Assembly (NCBI RefSeq): GCF_004310295.1
Contig: NZ_SISB01000023.1
Span: 39,845 to 103,844 of the forward strand
Length of the DNA stretch: 64,000 bases
Source of the DNA: Pseudomonas sp. BGI-2
GTDB lineage: Bacteria; Pseudomonadota; Gammaproteobacteria; Pseudomonadales; Pseudomonadaceae
Direction: 5' to 3'
In this document: positions 36,741 through 46,285 of the stretch, one piece after another
How positions within the stretch are numbered: position 1 is the stretch's first letter
Layout of the letters: each line of letters begins with the position of its first letter
Program-made: the position numbers and the translations under genes
The notes under the pieces: generated by a model
Databases searched by the model: none
What the model saw: only the letters and a program-made list of their open reading frames with translations
Told to the model about the DNA's origin: nothing

Positions 36741-37574
36741 GTGACTGACCCTTCAAGTCTTAAAGTGGTTGTTACAAGTGGTGTTCCTGCACCTGCTCGA
36801 GAACTCCTATGGGAAGTATTCTTTGCATCAAGAGGACGCGGTGTTAGTTTGCCCGCTCACTTTCCATGGATAGACAGTACTGACAATGTTTTTTGTATCA
36901 GCTTACTCGACGCGCATTTTCCGAAAGGAGAGAAGGTAATTGGCGCCTTAGTAATAAAGACGGTCGATGTTTCGATGCATCAACAGGTCGGGTTCGTAGG
37001 TTTAGTATGTGTCGCTGAAGACTGGCGGGGTAAGAATCAAAGTTCGCGGTTGTTATTGGAAGCGACGAAGCTCGGGCAGAACCTACACCTTCACGCACTT
37101 GTTCTATGGACACAAAAGCCAAACGTATATATTGGTCAGGATTTCGTTATCGATGGGCAGGATTTCTTTGGATGCGCTCTAAGGGGTAAGAAGTCTATCA
37201 TTACAATGGCTTTTACCAGCGAAGGTTGGCCCGATTCAACGGGTATTCAAAATCAGCAAGGTCTACCCCCGTTTTCAATTGGCGGCAGATTGATCTCAAC
37301 TGAACACGCAAAAGTGGTCATTGTTGAATCCCTGGATGGCGACGTGACGCTGGTGAAGTGGATCGGCCGGAAAGAAGATGTTGCCGATCTGGTAGAGTGT
37401 GCGTTGCCTGATAAGTGGGGAGTAAATATATCAGAGGGCGATGCATTAGTTGAGGAGTTGCGGAAGAGACAGTTTAAAATTGACCTCATGCCAGCAGCCG
37501 TGCGTATGGTCAAGAATTTGAAAAAACCATCGATAACACTATTAAACACTATTGAATTTCTTGATCGAGTCTAA
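36741..37574 (+). CDS. GNAT-family acyltransferase of the O-antigen locus
   Basis: A 277-residue protein with an N-terminal GNAT-like domain (about 1-160): VGFVGLVCVAEDWRGKNQSSRLLLEA carries the acyl-CoA binding R/Q-x-x-G-x loop in the variant RGKNQS. The C-terminal half (about 170-277) is unassigned. It is the first gene of the sugar operon and precedes two DegT-type genes, so it may acylate an amino sugar or a related metabolite. GTG at 36741 follows AGGAG (36727-36731, nine-base spacing). The gene is AT-rich. Confidence 0.68.
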   Translation: MTDPSSLKVVVTSGVPAPARELLWEVFFASRGRGVSLPAHFPWIDSTDNVFCISLLDAHFPKGEKVIGALVIKTVDVSMHQQVGFVGLVCVAEDWRGKNQSSRLLLEATKLGQNLHLHALVLWTQKPNVYIGQDFVIDGQDFFGCALRGKKSIITMAFTSEGWPDSTGIQNQQGLPPFSIGGRLISTEHAKVVIVESLDGDVTLVKWIGRKEDVADLVECALPDKWGVNISEGDALVEELRKRQFKIDLMPAAVRMVKNLKKPSITLLNTIEFLDRV

Positions 37575-37577
37575 ACT

Positions 37578-38681
37578 ATGTCAAATTCCCGTCCTTCTAT
37601 ACCGTTAGTTAAAGTGGCTATGCCGCCGCGTGAAAAGCTGATGCCATCCCTCGAATCAGTACTGTACAGCGGTATGATTGCGGAGGGAGAATTCGTCTAT
37701 CGATTTGAGGAAAGATTTTCGCAGCAATTTGGACTAGCTAATGTGCTGGCCACGAGTAGCGGTACTGCTGCTCTGCATTTGGCTTTTCTACTTTCCGGTG
37801 TCAGACCTGGAAATGAGGTGATTACTACCTCAATGACTGCTGAGCCGACAAACACCACAATTTTGCAAGTGGGCGCGAAGCCTGTCTTCGCAGACGTCGA
37901 TGCTACTACGGGTAATTTATCCCCGAGTTCTGTTGAGTCTTTGATAACACAACGCACAAAGGCGATTTGCGTAGTTCATTATGCAGGGTACCCTGCTCGC
38001 TTGAACGAACTCAGAAAACTAGCTGACCAATATGGTTTGTCTTTGATCGAAGACTGTGCTCACGCTCTCGGCGCAGCATATGATAACCAACCGATTGGTA
38101 GCGTAGGGGACTATGCAATATTCTCCTTCCAGGCTATCAAACATATGACAACTATAGACGGTGGCATTCTTGCCATGAAAGACCCTGGAAAAGTCAGTGA
38201 GGCCCGTCGTCTTCGCTGGTTTGGTCTATCGAAAGGTGTACCCCGTACCGAAGTAGATATCACCACTGTCGGTTTTAAATATAATATGAACAATGTGACT
38301 GCGGTGATTGGTTTAAATCAGTTGGATGGAATTTCACCGATACTGCAGCGACATTACGATAATGGTCGGTATTTCGATCAAATGCTTAACAATATAGCGG
38401 GCATGGCTCCAGCGAGTGTTGATTCGCTAAGTAAACCAGCGTACTGGCTATACACTCTACTTACAGATGACTCGGATGAGGTTGAGCGACTCCTGACATC
38501 GGAGGGGATTATGGCTTCCAAACTTCATCGTCCAAATCATTTGCATTCGGTTTTCAAACCATTTGTAACTCCTATGCCAGAACTCGAAATATTTTATGAT
38601 CGACTAGTACATATCCCATGTGGCTGGTGGGTGTCGGACGAAGACAGGGAACGCATTGTTAGTACGTTAAAGCGTGGTTAA
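37578..38681 (+). CDS. DegT/DnrJ/EryC1/StrS sugar aminotransferase (catalytic copy)
   Basis: A 367-residue PLP enzyme of the DegT family, transferring an amino group to a keto sugar nucleotide. Phosphate-binding SGT (61-63), Asp159 and His162 in IEDCAHALGAA, and the PLP lysine Lys188 in FSFQAIKHMTTIDGG are all in place. It begins three bases after the GNAT stop. C-terminal motifs GIMASKLHRPNH and HIPCGWWVSDED are shared with the next gene, which is a diverged relative. The natural substrate is probably a 4-keto sugar made by the dehydratase of this operon, but this is not shown. Confidence 0.88.
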   Translation: MSNSRPSIPLVKVAMPPREKLMPSLESVLYSGMIAEGEFVYRFEERFSQQFGLANVLATSSGTAALHLAFLLSGVRPGNEVITTSMTAEPTNTTILQVGAKPVFADVDATTGNLSPSSVESLITQRTKAICVVHYAGYPARLNELRKLADQYGLSLIEDCAHALGAAYDNQPIGSVGDYAIFSFQAIKHMTTIDGGILAMKDPGKVSEARRLRWFGLSKGVPRTEVDITTVGFKYNMNNVTAVIGLNQLDGISPILQRHYDNGRYFDQMLNNIAGMAPASVDSLSKPAYWLYTLLTDDSDEVERLLTSEGIMASKLHRPNHLHSVFKPFVTPMPELEIFYDRLVHIPCGWWVSDEDRERIVSTLKRG

Positions 38682-38693
38682 ACGGAGGTTGAT

Positions 38694-39845
38694 ATGACAA
38701 AAACAATCCCGCTTTATGGCGTTGTCAATCTTCCTGCAATGGAAATGGTTGCCTTGGATGTCTTACGATCCGGTAGGCTAGCAAGCGGAGAGTTTGTCAG
38801 TCAATTTGAGACGAGGCTTAGTGATTTGGTAGGGTTACCAAACGTCGTCACAACTATAGACATGACGAGTGCGCTGTTTCTGGCCTTACACTTGGCCGAA
38901 GTTAGTGAAGGCGATGAGGTGCTGACTTGCGCTTTTGCATGTCTATCGACAAATTCGGCTATAGCTCAGTGTCATGCGACTCCAGTTTGGGTTGATTTTA
39001 AGCCGATGACTGTAGAAATGGACATAGCGGATTTAGAATCAAAAATATCCCCAAGAACCAAAGCAGTTATCCTTTACCATGTAGCTGGCTATCCGGGGCC
39101 TGCTCGAGAGATCGCAGCACTGTGTAAAAAACATAATATAATTTTGATTGAAGACTGTGATAACGCGCTTTTTGCGGCTCGGGATTCCACGTTAGTTGGA
39201 TCACACGGTGACTTTGCTATTTTCTCATTTTATCCAAATAGACAAATAAACACTGCGGAGGGCGGTGCGTTAGTATGTAAAAATAATGAAATGGCAGATA
39301 GAGCTCGCAAGCTGAGACGGTTTGGTATTAATTTCAACACGTTTCGCGGGATTGACGGCGAAATAAATGCTGCTTCGGATATTCCTGAGATTGGTTGGGG
39401 GATAACCCTTAATAATTTGTGTTGTGCCTTAGGATGCGCTCAGTTAGATTCGGTGAAGAACAGGTATGAAAAAACGACGGAAAATGTAAGAAAGTTGCGG
39501 TCACTGATTGAAAATATAGAAGGTATTGAGCCTGTTTCTATAATTGAAAATGGAACACCTGCTTATTGGGTCTTTCTGCTTTTTGCGTACAATCGCGATG
39601 AAGTCATATCTTTCCTTAAGAGCCAAGGTATTATGGCTTCGGCAATACATCAACGTAACGACATTTATAGCGGTTTCGGTGTTACGAAAAAAATACAATT
39701 ACCCAATACTGATTATCTTCAAAATCACATCATCGGTGTTCCATGTGGTTGGTGGTTGGGAGAGCAAGAAATAGAACAAATTGCCAACGCTCTGGTAAAA
39801 GCGAGTTCTCTCGTAATGGCCGACAAAAATGTGAATGATGCATGA
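38694..39845 (+). CDS. DegT-family protein lacking the PLP lysine (Arg183)
   Basis: A 383-residue relative of the preceding aminotransferase with an altered active site. Where the Schiff-base lysine should be, FSFYPNRQINTAEGG has Arg183 (codon AGA). The SGT phosphate loop is replaced by DMT (56-58), and the stacking His by Asn157 (IEDCDNALFA), while Asp154 is kept. GIMASAIHQRND and GVPCGWWLGEQE mirror the upstream gene. Normal transamination is not expected; it may be a partner subunit, a dehydratase-like or a non-PLP enzyme. GGAGG precedes the ATG, and the end overlaps wzx by four bases (ATGA). Confidence 0.85.
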   Translation: MTKTIPLYGVVNLPAMEMVALDVLRSGRLASGEFVSQFETRLSDLVGLPNVVTTIDMTSALFLALHLAEVSEGDEVLTCAFACLSTNSAIAQCHATPVWVDFKPMTVEMDIADLESKISPRTKAVILYHVAGYPGPAREIAALCKKHNIILIEDCDNALFAARDSTLVGSHGDFAIFSFYPNRQINTAEGGALVCKNNEMADRARKLRRFGINFNTFRGIDGEINAASDIPEIGWGITLNNLCCALGCAQLDSVKNRYEKTTENVRKLRSLIENIEGIEPVSIIENGTPAYWVFLLFAYNRDEVISFLKSQGIMASAIHQRNDIYSGFGVTKKIQLPNTDYLQNHIIGVPCGWWLGEQEIEQIANALVKASSLVMADKNVNDA

Positions 39846-41203
39846 GATTACGCAACGCTGCTATCGGCAATATGCTGATGTTATATGCTGGGAAAACTTC
39901 GAGTCTGTTAGTGGCGTTTGTTTTTTTACCACTTTACAATCGCTTGTTAGGTCCTGAGCAATTTGGAGTTGTAGCCGTTATTTTGTCACTACAGGCTCTG
40001 TTGGTGATGATGGACCTGGGAATGTCAACTTTAGTCGGCAGGGAAGTTGCTGTCGCTTCGAGCAGAGAAAGCTCGTGTATAAAGTTAATTCGCACTGCGG
40101 AGCTAAGTTTATCAGTATTCTACGCGATTATACTTTTTGGAGCCTTGCTCGCCAGTAATTTAGGCTGGTTTATCGGTACGGGATCAGTTGTCATAAGCGG
40201 CGTCGTATTATTGTTTTTGTTGCTCGTATTGCAAAATCTGTATTATTCATTGTTAATCGCGAATCGCGATTATGCCGTCGGAAGTTTTGTACAGGTTATA
40301 GGTGTAGCTGCTCGCGCTTGTGCCACTGCGTATGTTCTATCATTTCACTCTGCATCTTTGCAGGCGTTCATTATCACGCAATTAATTTTCGGTTTCATCC
40401 ATTGGTGGGTGTCACGTATTTACTGTATGAAAAAAATATCAGAAAACGAATCGTCTGATCCTGAATTGCAGTGGCCGAAATTTTCGGATGCGTTAGCGTT
40501 AACCCGTGCAGGTAGTGCTCTTGTGTTGTTTTCAGCTGCGGGAGCCGCAGTGACTCAATTGGACAAACCCATAATCTCTATGTTTGTTTCCGCTGCAAGC
40601 GTATCTCCATATTACTTGGCAAGTCTCTTGTGCATGACGCCCATCTCTATATTGGCAAGTCCTGTCAGTCAGTACTTCCAACCCTTGTTTCTGAAGGAGG
40701 CGGTGAACGGTTTCAGTGCTAGTGCTAAACAGTTGACTGGTAGGTTCGTCTATTCGATCTTTTTAGTTACAGCATTACCAACCCTAGTATTATGGTGGTT
40801 TCGCGCGCCAATTATTGATATTTGGGTCGGAGAAAGTGGCGATAATGTCATTTTATCTAGATACGTAGAAATATTACTTCCTGGATTAGCAGTGGGAGCT
40901 TTGGGTTTTGTTCCCTATAACTTATTAGTATTTGCGAAAGATTTTCGTTTCCAAGCTATCTTTTCTGCGTGTCTGACTATAATAACCCTATGTTTGGTTA
41001 CCTTTGCAGCTAAGAAGCAAAACGTAGAAGCAATTTGTATAATCTATTCCCTTTATCATGCTTTTTCGACGTTAGGGTCTTGGTGCAGAGCTATTATTCT
41101 CCCAGAGACGAGGCCATACGCTCGATATGCAGGAATTATAGCGGTGTCCCTTACGACCGTGTTTGTTTCGATTATCGGATTTTCTAGTTTTTTGCTGTTT
41201 TGA
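39842..41203 (+). CDS. wzx: O-antigen flippase Wzx (MATE/MVF type)
   Basis: A 453-residue inner-membrane protein with about twelve to fourteen helices. The N terminus GNMLMLYAGKTSSLLVAFVF and LPLYNRLLGPEQFGVVAVI match polysaccharide flippases (Wzx, PST family). It moves the undecaprenyl-linked repeat unit across the inner membrane. The start ATG overlaps the stop of the DegT-like gene. AT-rich, like its neighbours. Confidence 0.85.
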   Translation: MRLRNAAIGNMLMLYAGKTSSLLVAFVFLPLYNRLLGPEQFGVVAVILSLQALLVMMDLGMSTLVGREVAVASSRESSCIKLIRTAELSLSVFYAIILFGALLASNLGWFIGTGSVVISGVVLLFLLLVLQNLYYSLLIANRDYAVGSFVQVIGVAARACATAYVLSFHSASLQAFIITQLIFGFIHWWVSRIYCMKKISENESSDPELQWPKFSDALALTRAGSALVLFSAAGAAVTQLDKPIISMFVSAASVSPYYLASLLCMTPISILASPVSQYFQPLFLKEAVNGFSASAKQLTGRFVYSIFLVTALPTLVLWWFRAPIIDIWVGESGDNVILSRYVEILLPGLAVGALGFVPYNLLVFAKDFRFQAIFSACLTIITLCLVTFAAKKQNVEAICIIYSLYHAFSTLGSWCRAIILPETRPYARYAGIIAVSLTTVFVSIIGFSSFLLF

Positions 41204-41218
41204 ACTATGGAGTTAACT

Positions 41219-42229
41219 ATGTTTGACAACAAAGTATTAATGATTACCGGTGGCACTGGTTCATTTGGTAATACAGTGCTTAAAAGGTTTTTGGACACCA
41301 ATGTTAAAGAAATTATTGTCTTTAGCAGAGATGAAAAAAAACAAGAAGATATGCGAATTGCACTAAACAATCCGAAGATTAAATTTTATATTGGTGATGT
41401 TCGGAATTATGACAGTATTAATCGTGCGATGGCCAATGTAGATTACGTTTTCCATGCCGCAGCGCTTAAGCAGGTTCCTTCATGTGAGTTCTATCCCATG
41501 GAAGCTGTGCTGACTAATGTTATGGGTACCGAAAATGTATTGAACGCTGCGATTGATAATAATGTCAAACGAGTGGTTTTGCTAAGCACGGACAAAGCTG
41601 TATATCCAATTAATGCGATGGGAATCTCCAAAGCAATGGGTGAAAAAATATTAATTGCCAAATCTCGTACAGTTCGCGAGGGGGGGCCAGTGCTTTGTGC
41701 AACTCGCTACGGCAATGTGATGGCTTCGCGAGGCTCCGTAATCCCGCTTTTTGTGGACAAAATAAAATCAAGCCTCCCGCTCACAGTTACAGATCCTAAT
41801 ATGACCAGGTTTCTAATGTCTTTAGAAGACTCTGTGGATTTGGTCCTTCACGCGTTTGAGCATGGAGAGCAAGGTGATATCTTTGTCCAAAAAGCGCCCG
41901 CAAGTACCATTGGGGATTTGACAATTGCGTTGAAGGAGCTTTTTAAAAGCGATACAGAAGTTAATATCATCGGTACGCGACATGGAGAAAAACTTTACGA
42001 GTCGTTAGTGTCACGTGAAGAAATGGCCAAAGCAGTCGATATGGGGCGTTATTTTAGAGTTCCAGCCGATAACCGGGATCTGAATTATGATAAATTTATA
42101 GTTCAAGGTCAGCCAAGTGCAAATGATGTAGACGACTATACGTCACACAATACAAACTTGTTAGATATTGAGCAAATCAAATCCCTGCTATTGACACTTC
42201 CTTATATCCAAGACAGTCTCGACTCTTAA
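41219..42229 (+). CDS. wbjB: UDP-GlcNAc 4,6-dehydratase/5-epimerase, WbjB/FnlA/CapE type
   Basis: A 336-residue NAD(P)-binding extended SDR. TGGTGSFGNTVLKRFL, HAAALKQVPSCEFYPMEAV, STDKAVYPINAMGISKA and DMGRYFRVPADNRDLNYDKF are characteristic of the C5-inverting dehydratases that begin UDP-L-FucNAc synthesis. The usual YxxxK Tyr is Met (M134, with K138), as in this group. GGAG at 41209-41212 supports ATG 41219 rather than 41207. The follow-on enzymes WbjC and WbjD are not in the window, so here the 4-keto product may instead feed the aminotransferase. Confidence 0.85.
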   Translation: MFDNKVLMITGGTGSFGNTVLKRFLDTNVKEIIVFSRDEKKQEDMRIALNNPKIKFYIGDVRNYDSINRAMANVDYVFHAAALKQVPSCEFYPMEAVLTNVMGTENVLNAAIDNNVKRVVLLSTDKAVYPINAMGISKAMGEKILIAKSRTVREGGPVLCATRYGNVMASRGSVIPLFVDKIKSSLPLTVTDPNMTRFLMSLEDSVDLVLHAFEHGEQGDIFVQKAPASTIGDLTIALKELFKSDTEVNIIGTRHGEKLYESLVSREEMAKAVDMGRYFRVPADNRDLNYDKFIVQGQPSANDVDDYTSHNTNLLDIEQIKSLLLTLPYIQDSLDS

Positions 42230-42232
42230 TCT

Positions 42233-43408
42233 ATGACACTTCTTAGTATTATTGTACCTACACACAACCGGGCAAGTTGCGCGGTTCAAACTATCAAAAC
42301 TCTATTGGCGTTACCGGATGACGTTCAAATTGTCGTATGTGACTCCAGTCCGATAGATGAAATAACTCCAAACTTTTTGAACCTTTATCCCGAATCTCGA
42401 CTTAAGTTAGTTAGATCAGAGCAAGGAATCAGCGTAGTAGAAAATTTCAACCTTGGTTTGGATTCCTGCGATGGCGAGTATTTAGTATTTATAGGTGATG
42501 ATGATTTCGTGACTAAGGAAATTGTCGAGGTTGCGAAGTGGGCAAGTTTGAATAAAGTTGACTCCCTCAAATTTAATTTCTCAGCCCTGTATTATTGGCA
42601 CGACTATACGCATGCCACTAGAGGTGATTCATACTCGGGCACTCTTCATGTCAGCCCATTTACTGGCGCCGTTAGTAATCATGATATTTCAAAATCCATA
42701 TCTTACGCGTTAGATAATTTTGGGGGCGGTGTCTTTGATATGCCAAGGGCGTATGCGGGGATGATCTCTTCTTCGTTGGCTTCTAGTATTGTTAAAAAGT
42801 ATGGAAGTTTGTTTGGGGGAGTAAGCCCTGATATCTATAGTTCTTTTCTTATTTCTAACGAAGCTAAAAATTGTAAATGGATAGACTATCCAGTAATTAT
42901 ACCAGGTGCCTCGGGCCTCAGTACAACGGGACAAAGTAATTCAGGGGCGCATTATGGGAAGTTGAGGGATAATCCACATATAGCTCCATTCAAAAATTTA
43001 GTATGGGATAGTCGAATTCCTGAATTTTATTCAGTTCCAACGGTTTGGTCTTATTCCCTCTTGCAGGCTATAGAGCAGGTGGAAAGGATAGGTGGAGAAA
43101 AAGTTGATCCAAACTTTAGCCGCTTGATATTGAAATGCTTTGTGTATCACCCAAAGTCTTACCGTGAGAACTCAGTCGCGCTTAAAAATCTTTTCGCCGA
43201 ATTTGGGGTGTTGAAATTTTCAATGAAAATTCTGGCATCGGTCGGTACAGAATTTTTATGGGGCGCTTCGCGAGTGATTAACAGAATAAAAGCCCGCTAC
43301 ATTAAGAAAGAAGTTGATGTTATTTACAATCTTGAAACGTCCTTAGATGCAAGTTTTGCTTTCGAACTGTATTTGAAAAAGAAAAGTATCAAGCTCAATT
43401 TGTCTTAA
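42233..43408 (+). CDS. Glycosyltransferase family 2
   Basis: A 391-residue GT-A fold transferase: LSIIVPTHNRASCAVQTIK and a DxD-like IGDDDFVTKE. The C-terminal half (about 200-391) is less typical and has no membrane helix. It adds one sugar of the O-antigen repeat at the cytoplasmic face; donor unknown. It begins three bases after the dehydratase stop. Confidence 0.82.
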   Translation: MTLLSIIVPTHNRASCAVQTIKTLLALPDDVQIVVCDSSPIDEITPNFLNLYPESRLKLVRSEQGISVVENFNLGLDSCDGEYLVFIGDDDFVTKEIVEVAKWASLNKVDSLKFNFSALYYWHDYTHATRGDSYSGTLHVSPFTGAVSNHDISKSISYALDNFGGGVFDMPRAYAGMISSSLASSIVKKYGSLFGGVSPDIYSSFLISNEAKNCKWIDYPVIIPGASGLSTTGQSNSGAHYGKLRDNPHIAPFKNLVWDSRIPEFYSVPTVWSYSLLQAIEQVERIGGEKVDPNFSRLILKCFVYHPKSYRENSVALKNLFAEFGVLKFSMKILASVGTEFLWGASRVINRIKARYIKKEVDVIYNLETSLDASFAFELYLKKKSIKLNLS

Positions 43409-43533
43409 TGTCGATCTAGGCTTATTGATAAAAATGGTGCGGTGATATTGTAGTTTGTAAATATGGCCTATTCGTAGTTTGAAGTATTCAACGCATAAAC
43501 CTATATATATATTTGGTGATTCATGGTGATTAT

Positions 43534-44574
43534 GTGACATTGGATTTAATACCTTACTTCGCGCCCTACCTGTATTTAATTGTTACTGTTGGGTTAGGGA
43601 AAATTGCAGGTCTGGATAATCGTAAGTTATTGTTTTTATGTCTGGTTCCTGCTTTTTTCATTGTTGTTCTGCGTGGCGATGTAGGCACTGATACCGCGTC
43701 ATATATGCGAATTATAGATAGTTTTTCCACTGAGTTCGGGGACTCAGCAGGAATTAGCGAGGTCGAAATAGGCTTTGAATATTTTTCGAAAGCACTACTT
43801 TACTTAGGCTTTTCAAGTAAAGCAGTTGTTGTAGCTATTTCATGGTTTGTCTGTGCGCTGGTTATTTATGCGTTCTCACGAACTAAGGATGATGTTTTAG
43901 TATTTGCTTTGCTGGTGTTTCCAATTTTCTTCTATGATATGACCATGAACGGCCTTCGATATGGAGTCTCATTCTGTCTGGCGAAGATTGCATATGATTC
44001 TTTCGAGAGTAGTAAGAAAAAGACATTTGCTATAATGACTTTGCTCTCCATCTCTTTTCATCTATCAGGTTTTGTACTCTTAGTACTGCTAATGGCGCGT
44101 CGGCTGAGCGTTAAACACTTGATAATGGGAGGTTTGTGCGCGGGGATTTTGCTATTAATATTTTTTGATCGCTTGCTCTTTAAATTTTCAGCTTATGGCG
44201 AACTTGAGGCGCCTAGTGGATTATCTGGCTTAGCGCCTCTGTTATTATTTGCCATGATATATATATCAATGGTAGTGCTGTCATTTAGGAATGTTGTTTA
44301 TTTAACTTTCTTATTTGTGTTGGAAATAGCATTTTTTGTATTGGCGAAGTTTAGTTATGCTGGCCTGCGGTTTCAGTTTTTAACCCTTTTTGCGCTTCTA
44401 TGCACTGTGCCTAGATGTTCAGTGATGTATTCTCGCAATAGGGCAATATTTTTATGTCTTGTTTTCTTTATTGGAATTCTAGGCTTCGTTTCAAAATCAA
44501 GAAATATGATTGATGGTGTTGATAGCGGAGAATCACCATTCATCCCGTATCAGTTCTATTGGGAGAGAAAATGA
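43534..44574 (+). CDS. wzy: Probable O-antigen polymerase Wzy (EpsG-like)
   Basis: A 346-residue membrane protein with about nine or ten helices. The RGDVGTDTASYMRIIDSFS stretch after helix 2 resembles the RxxxGTDxxxY motif of EpsG/Wzy proteins. Position among glycosyltransferases and the lack of any other polymerase support Wzy. The start is uncertain: GTG at 43534 is used; in-frame TTG 43513 and GTG 43516 have no clear ribosome site. It follows a 125-bp AT-rich gap and overlaps the next gene (ATGA). Confidence 0.72.
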   Translation: MTLDLIPYFAPYLYLIVTVGLGKIAGLDNRKLLFLCLVPAFFIVVLRGDVGTDTASYMRIIDSFSTEFGDSAGISEVEIGFEYFSKALLYLGFSSKAVVVAISWFVCALVIYAFSRTKDDVLVFALLVFPIFFYDMTMNGLRYGVSFCLAKIAYDSFESSKKKTFAIMTLLSISFHLSGFVLLVLLMARRLSVKHLIMGGLCAGILLLIFFDRLLFKFSAYGELEAPSGLSGLAPLLLFAMIYISMVVLSFRNVVYLTFLFVLEIAFFVLAKFSYAGLRFQFLTLFALLCTVPRCSVMYSRNRAIFLCLVFFIGILGFVSKSRNMIDGVDSGESPFIPYQFYWERK

Positions 44575-45356
44575 AAGCTTCTGTTTCCGTAATAATGCCG
44601 CATTATAACGCGCTCGATACTATCAAGCGCAGTATAGATTCAGTTGTGAGTCAGACGCTTTCAGTTGGCGAGCTAATAATAGTTGACGACGGAAGCCCGG
44701 CGGTAGATAAGCTAAAGCTTTTAGTTTTGGATTACAAGAGTATTATCGATATTGTTTTAATAGAGTCGGATGTTAATCGTGGTGCAGCTCATGCAAGAAA
44801 TACTGGTATCAAACACAGTAAATGTAAGTATATAGCTTTCTTAGATTCTGATGACGTTTGGCACCCTGAAAAAATAAAACTTCAATATTCTGTGATGGAA
44901 AAAAACGAGATGTTTCTTTCCGGGCATGGTTACATGTTTAATCTGTATAATCAGAACTTTCAAGCTACCGTATCTTCTGAGCATACCAGTATAAATCGTA
45001 ATAATTTTATTTTGGGTAACCCGTTTTTCACTCCCACGGTTATGGCTCGTCGCGAATGCTTTATCTCATTCGATGAGCGTTATCGAAGGGTAGATGATTA
45101 TAAGTGTTGGTATGAAAATCTTTGCAATGGAACCTTCGCCCTTCTTTCATCGGACTTGGCTGGGGGGTTTAAAGCGCCGATTGGTGCTTCCGGGCTATCG
45201 GGTTCACTTAAGTTAATGCACGTGGCTTATTTAGATGTCTTGAAGAGTCTGTTAGTAGAGAAAAACATGAGATATTTTGAATACTTAATGGCTGCGACTT
45301 GCGAGCGCATGAAATATCCGTTGCGGGTAATGCTGTTTAAGTTTAGGGGAAAGTAA
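44571..45356 (+). CDS. Glycosyltransferase family 2
   Basis: A 261-residue GT-A enzyme: SVSVIMPHYNALDTIKRSID, VDDGSP and the metal motif FLDSDDVWHPEK. GGGAGAG precedes ATG 44571, which overlaps the wzy stop. It probably adds an O-unit sugar; donor unknown. The C-terminal part has no membrane anchor. Confidence 0.85.
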   Translation: MKASVSVIMPHYNALDTIKRSIDSVVSQTLSVGELIIVDDGSPAVDKLKLLVLDYKSIIDIVLIESDVNRGAAHARNTGIKHSKCKYIAFLDSDDVWHPEKIKLQYSVMEKNEMFLSGHGYMFNLYNQNFQATVSSEHTSINRNNFILGNPFFTPTVMARRECFISFDERYRRVDDYKCWYENLCNGTFALLSSDLAGGFKAPIGASGLSGSLKLMHVAYLDVLKSLLVEKNMRYFEYLMAATCERMKYPLRVMLFKFRGK

Positions 45357-46268
45357 TTGAGTTATTCACCGTCTATTCCACATTTTGCAGTTTTGGTGGC
45401 TGCTTATAATGGTGTTAAATGGCTGGCACCGCAGATCGAGACGATATTATCTCAGCGCCACGTAAGAGTGACGATTTTCGTAAGTATTGATCGATCCTCA
45501 GATACAACCGAATCTTGGTTTAGGCAACTAGCCGCTACAAATTCAAATATAATAATTTTGCCAGTCGGAGAGCAGTTTGGCGGGGCTGCCAAAAACTTTT
45601 TCCGTTTGATTCGCGATGTCGATTTCTCTAGTTATGATTATATTTCGTTTGCGGATCAAGACGATGTATGGCTTGAAGACAAGCTGTTGACAGCTCATGA
45701 AAAAATTGTCAAAGACGGCTTATCTGGATACTCCGGGAATGTGATCGCCTTTTGGCCTGATGGGCGAAAATCACTAATTGATAAAGCCCAAAAACAGACA
45801 AAGTACGATTTTTTGTTTGAAGCTGCTGGTCCTGGTTGTACTTACGTTCTTAAAGTTACCGACGCTTTGTGTTTTAAAGACTTCCTTATAAGGCGCTGGG
45901 ACCTCGCTAATAAGGTAGCTTTGCATGACTGGTTAATATACGCGTGGTTTCGATCAAGTGGATTGAAGTGGTACATTGATCCTACCCCGAAAATGCTCTA
46001 TCGGCAGCATGGTAACAACCAAGTAGGGGCGAATTCCGGTCTAAAAGCGATCAGAGCTCGATTCCGCTTACTTCGAGCGGGATGGTACCGATGTGAGATT
46101 TCAAAAATCGCGCGTTTATTGGCCGATCAGATACCGGATGTACCAGTCTGCTTAATTAAGGGCGGGTTGATACCAAAGTATTTTATGTTTGCCAATCTAA
46201 ATAAAATGCGTCGTAGATTTCGCGATCAGGTTCTTTTGATGCTTATCGTGATATTCGGGATTTACTAA
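45357..46268 (+). CDS. Glycosyltransferase family 2 (rhamnosyltransferase-like)
   Basis: A 303-residue GT2 enzyme. FAVLVAAYNGVKWLAPQIE, VSIDRSSDTTESW and the FADQDDVWLEDK motif recall rhamnosyl- and related transferases of O-antigen loci. The start is TTG at 45357, directly after the previous stop, with GGGGA at 45345-45349 as ribosome site. A basic C terminus may contact the membrane. A rhamnose donor would be consistent with rmlD near the window end, but that is only suggestive. Confidence 0.82.
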   Translation: MSYSPSIPHFAVLVAAYNGVKWLAPQIETILSQRHVRVTIFVSIDRSSDTTESWFRQLAATNSNIIILPVGEQFGGAAKNFFRLIRDVDFSSYDYISFADQDDVWLEDKLLTAHEKIVKDGLSGYSGNVIAFWPDGRKSLIDKAQKQTKYDFLFEAAGPGCTYVLKVTDALCFKDFLIRRWDLANKVALHDWLIYAWFRSSGLKWYIDPTPKMLYRQHGNNQVGANSGLKAIRARFRLLRAGWYRCEISKIARLLADQIPDVPVCLIKGGLIPKYFMFANLNKMRRRFRDQVLLMLIVIFGIY

Positions 46269-46285
46269 CGTTGAGATTGATTTGA

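Noticed and set aside
41207..41218. Earlier ATG for the wbjB-like gene
   Set aside because: No ribosome site before it, and the GGAG for the ATG at 41219 lies inside these codons.
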